DNA of 8,831 nucleotides from DASUNQ01 sp044866775. GTDB taxonomy: Bacteria; Acidobacteriota; Thermoanaerobaculia; Multivoradales; UBA5704. The notes beneath the pieces are model-generated. The model did not search any database. It was not told where the DNA came from and saw nothing but the letters and a program-made list of their open reading frames with translations. A program made the position numbers and the translations under genes. The DNA lies in the NCBI GenBank assembly GCA_044866775.1, contig JBIOUG010000024.1, forward strand, positions 1 through 8,831. Reading direction: 5' to 3'. Positions 6,908-8,831 of the stretch are shown here, in pieces. How positions within the stretch are numbered: position 1 is the first letter of the stretch; every line of letters starts with the position of its first letter.

Positions 6908-8626
6908 GTGGTCGGCGGCGGCGCGACCGGCGCCGCCGTCGCCCGCGACGCGGCGCTGCGCGGCCTCGCCGTGGCGCTCGTCGAGCGGCACGACCTCGCC
7001 GCCGGCACCTCCAGCCGTTCGTCGCGCCTCATCCACGGCGGCCTCCGCTACCTGGCCCAGCTCCAGCTCGGCCTGGTGCGCGAGGGGCTGGTCGAGCGCG
7101 GCCGCCTCCTCGCCGCCGCCCCCGGCCTGGTCCGGCCGGTCCCCTTCCTCTACCCGGTCTACGCCGGCGACCCCGACCCGCTCTGGCGCGTCGACCTCGG
7201 CATGCGCCTCTACCACCTCCTCGCCGCCGGCCACCGTCTCGGCCGCTACCGCCGCCTGGACGCCGCCGCGGCCGCGGCCGCGGCGCCCGGCCTCCGGCTC
7301 CAGGGCCTCCGCGGCGCCGTCGCCTACCTCGACGGCGCCTGCCACGACGCCCGCCTGGTCGTGGCCCTGGCCCTCGCCGCCCGCGCCGCCGGAGCGACCA
7401 TCGTCACCCGCTGCGCCGCCGTGCCCGAGTCGCTCCGCCCCTCGCCGGCGCGCCGTGGCCGCCCGGTGTCGATCGCCGCCGGCCGCGGCGCGAGCGGCCG
7501 CCGGGCGTCCGTTGCGGCCGGGAGCGGCGGCGCCGCCCTGCGCGAGGTCGCGGTGGAGGACGCCGTCACCACCCGCCGCTTCGCCGTCCGCGCGCGAGCG
7601 GTCGTCCTCTGCTGCGGCCCCTGGCCGGACCTCCTCGCCGGCTCCCCCGTGCGCCTGCGCGCCACCCGCGGCACCCACGTCGCCGTCCCCCGCAGCCGCC
7701 TCCCCCTCGCCTCGTACGTGACCCTCCGCTCCCCCGACGACGGCCGTCTCGCCTTCGCCATGCCGGTCGGCGAGCACACCGTCTTCGGCACCACCGACGT
7801 CGACGACACGACGCCGCCAGCCGCCGTCGCGCCCACCCCCGCCGACGTCGCCTACCTCCTCCGCCTGGCCACCCACGCCTTCCCCGACGCCGCCCTCACC
7901 CCCGCCGACGTCTCCGGCCTCTACGCCGGCCTCCGCCCCCTCGTCGCCCTCCGCTCCCGCCACAGCCGCGTCCACCCCACCCGCGTCCCCCGCAACCACG
8001 TCGTCGTCCCGGCCGCCCCCCGCCTCTGGATCCTCGCCGGCGGCAAGCTCACCAACCACCGCCGCATGGCCGAAGACTGCCTGGACGCCATCCTCGCCAC
8101 CCCCGGCTCCCCCCCAGCCACGCCCTGCCGCACCCGCGACCTCCCTCTCCTCCCCGGCTCCCTCGACACCGGACGCGACCGCCTCCTGCGCCTCGGCCTC
8201 ACGCCAGAGCGCATCGACGCCCTCGCCCGTATCTACGGCACGAGGCTCGAACGCCTGGCCGGAGCGCTGGAAGAAAAAGCTCAGGTAGGGAGGAACGGCA
8301 CGCTCGACGACGACACCCTGCTCGCCGCCCAAATCGACCTCGCCGCCACCGAGGAGTGGGCGCTGACCCTCGACGACCTGCTGTTACGCCGCCTGACGCC
8401 CGGCCCGCTCGACCTCTCCGCCTGTCGGGCCCTCGCCCCCCGCGCCGCCGACCTCCTCGCCCCCCGCCTCGGATGGACCGCGCAGGAGAAGCAAGATCAG
8501 GTAAGGAGCTTCGGAGAGCTGATCGACCGAGAGTGGACCGCCGCCGGCCTCAGTCACCCAGATCCTTCGCCAGGCTCAGAGCCTTGGAAGAAGTCGGGCG
8601 GTCCTCCGAAAACGCCCGGGACGTAG
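6908..8626 (+). CDS. glpD: FAD-dependent glycerol-3-phosphate dehydrogenase (GlpD/GlpA type)
   Basis: The enzyme oxidises sn-glycerol 3-phosphate to dihydroxyacetone phosphate at the membrane, passing electrons through FAD to quinone. Motifs, numbered from GTG 6908: GGGATG nucleotide-binding loop (3-8), GTSSRSSRLIHGGLRYL (33-49), CHDARLV (145-151), FGTTDVD (293-299), GLRPL (341-345), AGGKLTNHRRMAE (377-389) and the C-terminal DAO_C-like domain (about 430-545). GTG 6908 is the first ordinary start codon, yet it removes the first Rossmann strand. Family-like residues (HRDAALAALGSRTWDLLVVGGG) continue upstream to an in-frame TAG at 6809, with only CTG 6872 or ACG 6821 as near-cognate starts. Residues about 175-215 are a low-complexity Gly/Ala/Arg insert. 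Residues 549-572 are encoded by repeat DNA. No glpK or glpF is adjacent. Confidence 0.85.
   Translation: MVGGGATGAAVARDAALRGLAVALVERHDLAAGTSSRSSRLIHGGLRYLAQLQLGLVREGLVERGRLLAAAPGLVRPVPFLYPVYAGDPDPLWRVDLGMRLYHLLAAGHRLGRYRRLDAAAAAAAAPGLRLQGLRGAVAYLDGACHDARLVVALALAARAAGATIVTRCAAVPESLRPSPARRGRPVSIAAGRGASGRRASVAAGSGGAALREVAVEDAVTTRRFAVRARAVVLCCGPWPDLLAGSPVRLRATRGTHVAVPRSRLPLASYVTLRSPDDGRLAFAMPVGEHTVFGTTDVDDTTPPAAVAPTPADVAYLLRLATHAFPDAALTPADVSGLYAGLRPLVALRSRHSRVHPTRVPRNHVVVPAAPRLWILAGGKLTNHRRMAEDCLDAILATPGSPPATPCRTRDLPLLPGSLDTGRDRLLRLGLTPERIDALARIYGTRLERLAGALEEKAQVGRNGTLDDDTLLAAQIDLAATEEWALTLDDLLLRRLTPGPLDLSACRALAPRAADLLAPRLGWTAQEKQDQVRSFGELIDREWTAAGLSHPDPSPGSEPWKKSGGPPKTPGT
8561..8580 (+). repeat. 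Partial repeat element inside the 3' end of glpD
   Basis: The segment contains AGATCCTTCGC and GGCTCAG, resembling, from memory, a palindromic repeat of the type AGATCCTTCGC...CTCAGGATGAC found in many bacterial genomes. A matching CTCAGGATGAC half occurs at 8640-8650. It encodes part of the unusual C-terminal extension of the dehydrogenase. Confidence 0.5.
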
Positions 8627-8638
8627 CCCGGGCGCTAC
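8601..8638 (+). repeat. 38-bp direct repeat, copy 1 (overlaps the glpD stop)
   Basis: Identical over 38 bases to 8714-8751. It contains a palindrome, CGCCCGGG - ACGTAG - CCCGGGCG, at 8613-8634, and the glpD stop codon TAG (8624-8626) lies in its loop. A looser similarity extends about 14 bases to the left. The hairpin could protect or end the glpD mRNA, but no T tract follows. Confidence 0.9.
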
Positions 8639-8641
8639 GCT

Positions 8642-8685
8642 CAGGATGACGGTTCGGGTCGGGACAACTCACAGCCGTCATCCTG
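8642..8685. repeat. 11-bp perfect inverted repeat between the direct repeats
   Basis: CAGGATGACGG (8642-8652) and CCGTCATCCTG (8675-8685) are perfect inverted copies separated by 22 bases. Both belong to the GTCATCCTG-type repeat recognised at 8561-8580. The arrangement suggests two oppositely oriented copies of one small repetitive element. Confidence 0.8.
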
Positions 8686-8713
8686 CGCACAAAGCGTGTG
8701 AAGGACTTCGGGT

Positions 8714-8751
8714 GTCCTCCGAAAACGCCCGGGACGTAGCCCGGGCGCTAC
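8714..8751 (+). repeat. 38-bp direct repeat, copy 2
   Basis: Exact second copy of 8601-8638, with its palindrome at 8726-8747. It follows GTGAAGGACTTCGGGT, which resembles the bases before copy 1 (GAAGAAGTCGGGCG), so the duplicated unit is longer than the exact match. Confidence 0.9.
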
Positions 8752-8831
8752 AGGACGTCGCACGGACTCATGGGACCGTGCAGCCGCGCGGCATGCCGGG
8801 TCGTAGGCGGCGGAACCGGAGCGCGCCCCCT
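8752..8831. other. Right-edge sequence without a recognisable gene
   Basis: No coding region, RNA gene or terminator can be supported in these last 80 bases. A gene beginning beyond the window edge is possible. Confidence 0.4.

Noticed and set aside
6704..8332. Long minus-strand open frame antisense to glpD, continuous with the zinc-finger gene
   Set aside because: It is rich in Gly, Ala, Glu and Val with no domain, a typical shadow in high-GC DNA. The real gene in this frame starts at GTG 6673 with its own ribosome binding site.
6775..8649. 624-codon plus-strand open frame overlapping glpD
   Set aside because: Almost only Arg and Pro; a frame-shifted shadow of the C-rich glpD sequence.
8601..8751. 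CRISPR array
   Set aside because: Only two direct copies are present; the material between them is itself made of inverted repeats, and no cas genes are visible.

Overview
The window is very GC-rich: a sampled 60-base stretch inside imuB is about 80% GC, and one inside the 1896-3272 gene is about 65%. It encodes an outer-membrane beta-barrel with a signal peptide and a terminal Phe, so the host is a diderm bacterium. An Acidobacteriota- or Myxococcota-like genome would fit, but nothing here fixes the phylum. All named genes are recognised from sequence motifs alone.

Layout. (1) Bases 2-1879, plus strand: the 3' end of an unidentified gene, then 3 bases later imuB, a catalytically dead Y-family polymerase homologue of the SOS mutasome. 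(2) 1896-3272, minus strand, convergent with imuB: an exported protein with a DUF2225-like zinc-ribbon/TPR module fused to a C-terminal domain I do not recognise. (3) 3273-3532: a non-genic stretch holding what looks like the orphaned 3' end of a lost plus-strand gene, followed by a strong hairpin terminator. (4) 3533-4105, minus: a small outer-membrane beta-barrel with a good ribosome binding site and a hairpin in its leader. (5) 4330-6183, minus: the ribosome-associated GTPase TypA/BipA, preceded at 6272-6673 (minus) by a small YgiT-type zinc-finger protein without a toxin partner. (6) About 6812-8626, plus: an FAD-dependent glycerol-3-phosphate dehydrogenase (glpD-like). Its normal start codon is missing and its C-terminus runs into repetitive DNA. 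(7) 8552-8831: a cluster of direct and inverted palindromic repeats.

The genes do not form one pathway. The upstream fragment and imuB look like one operon (DNA damage tolerance), but dnaE2, the usual third member of that cassette, does not follow. The zinc-finger gene and typA are co-oriented and may be co-transcribed. A palindromic repeat linked to a CTAGGAGC-like box occurs on both sides of this pair, at 4279-4317 and 6778-6816.

I found no clear new multi-gene system. The best leads are the exported DUF2225-like fusion, the orphan coding tail with its terminator, the missing glpD start, and the repeat families at the edges of typA and glpD.
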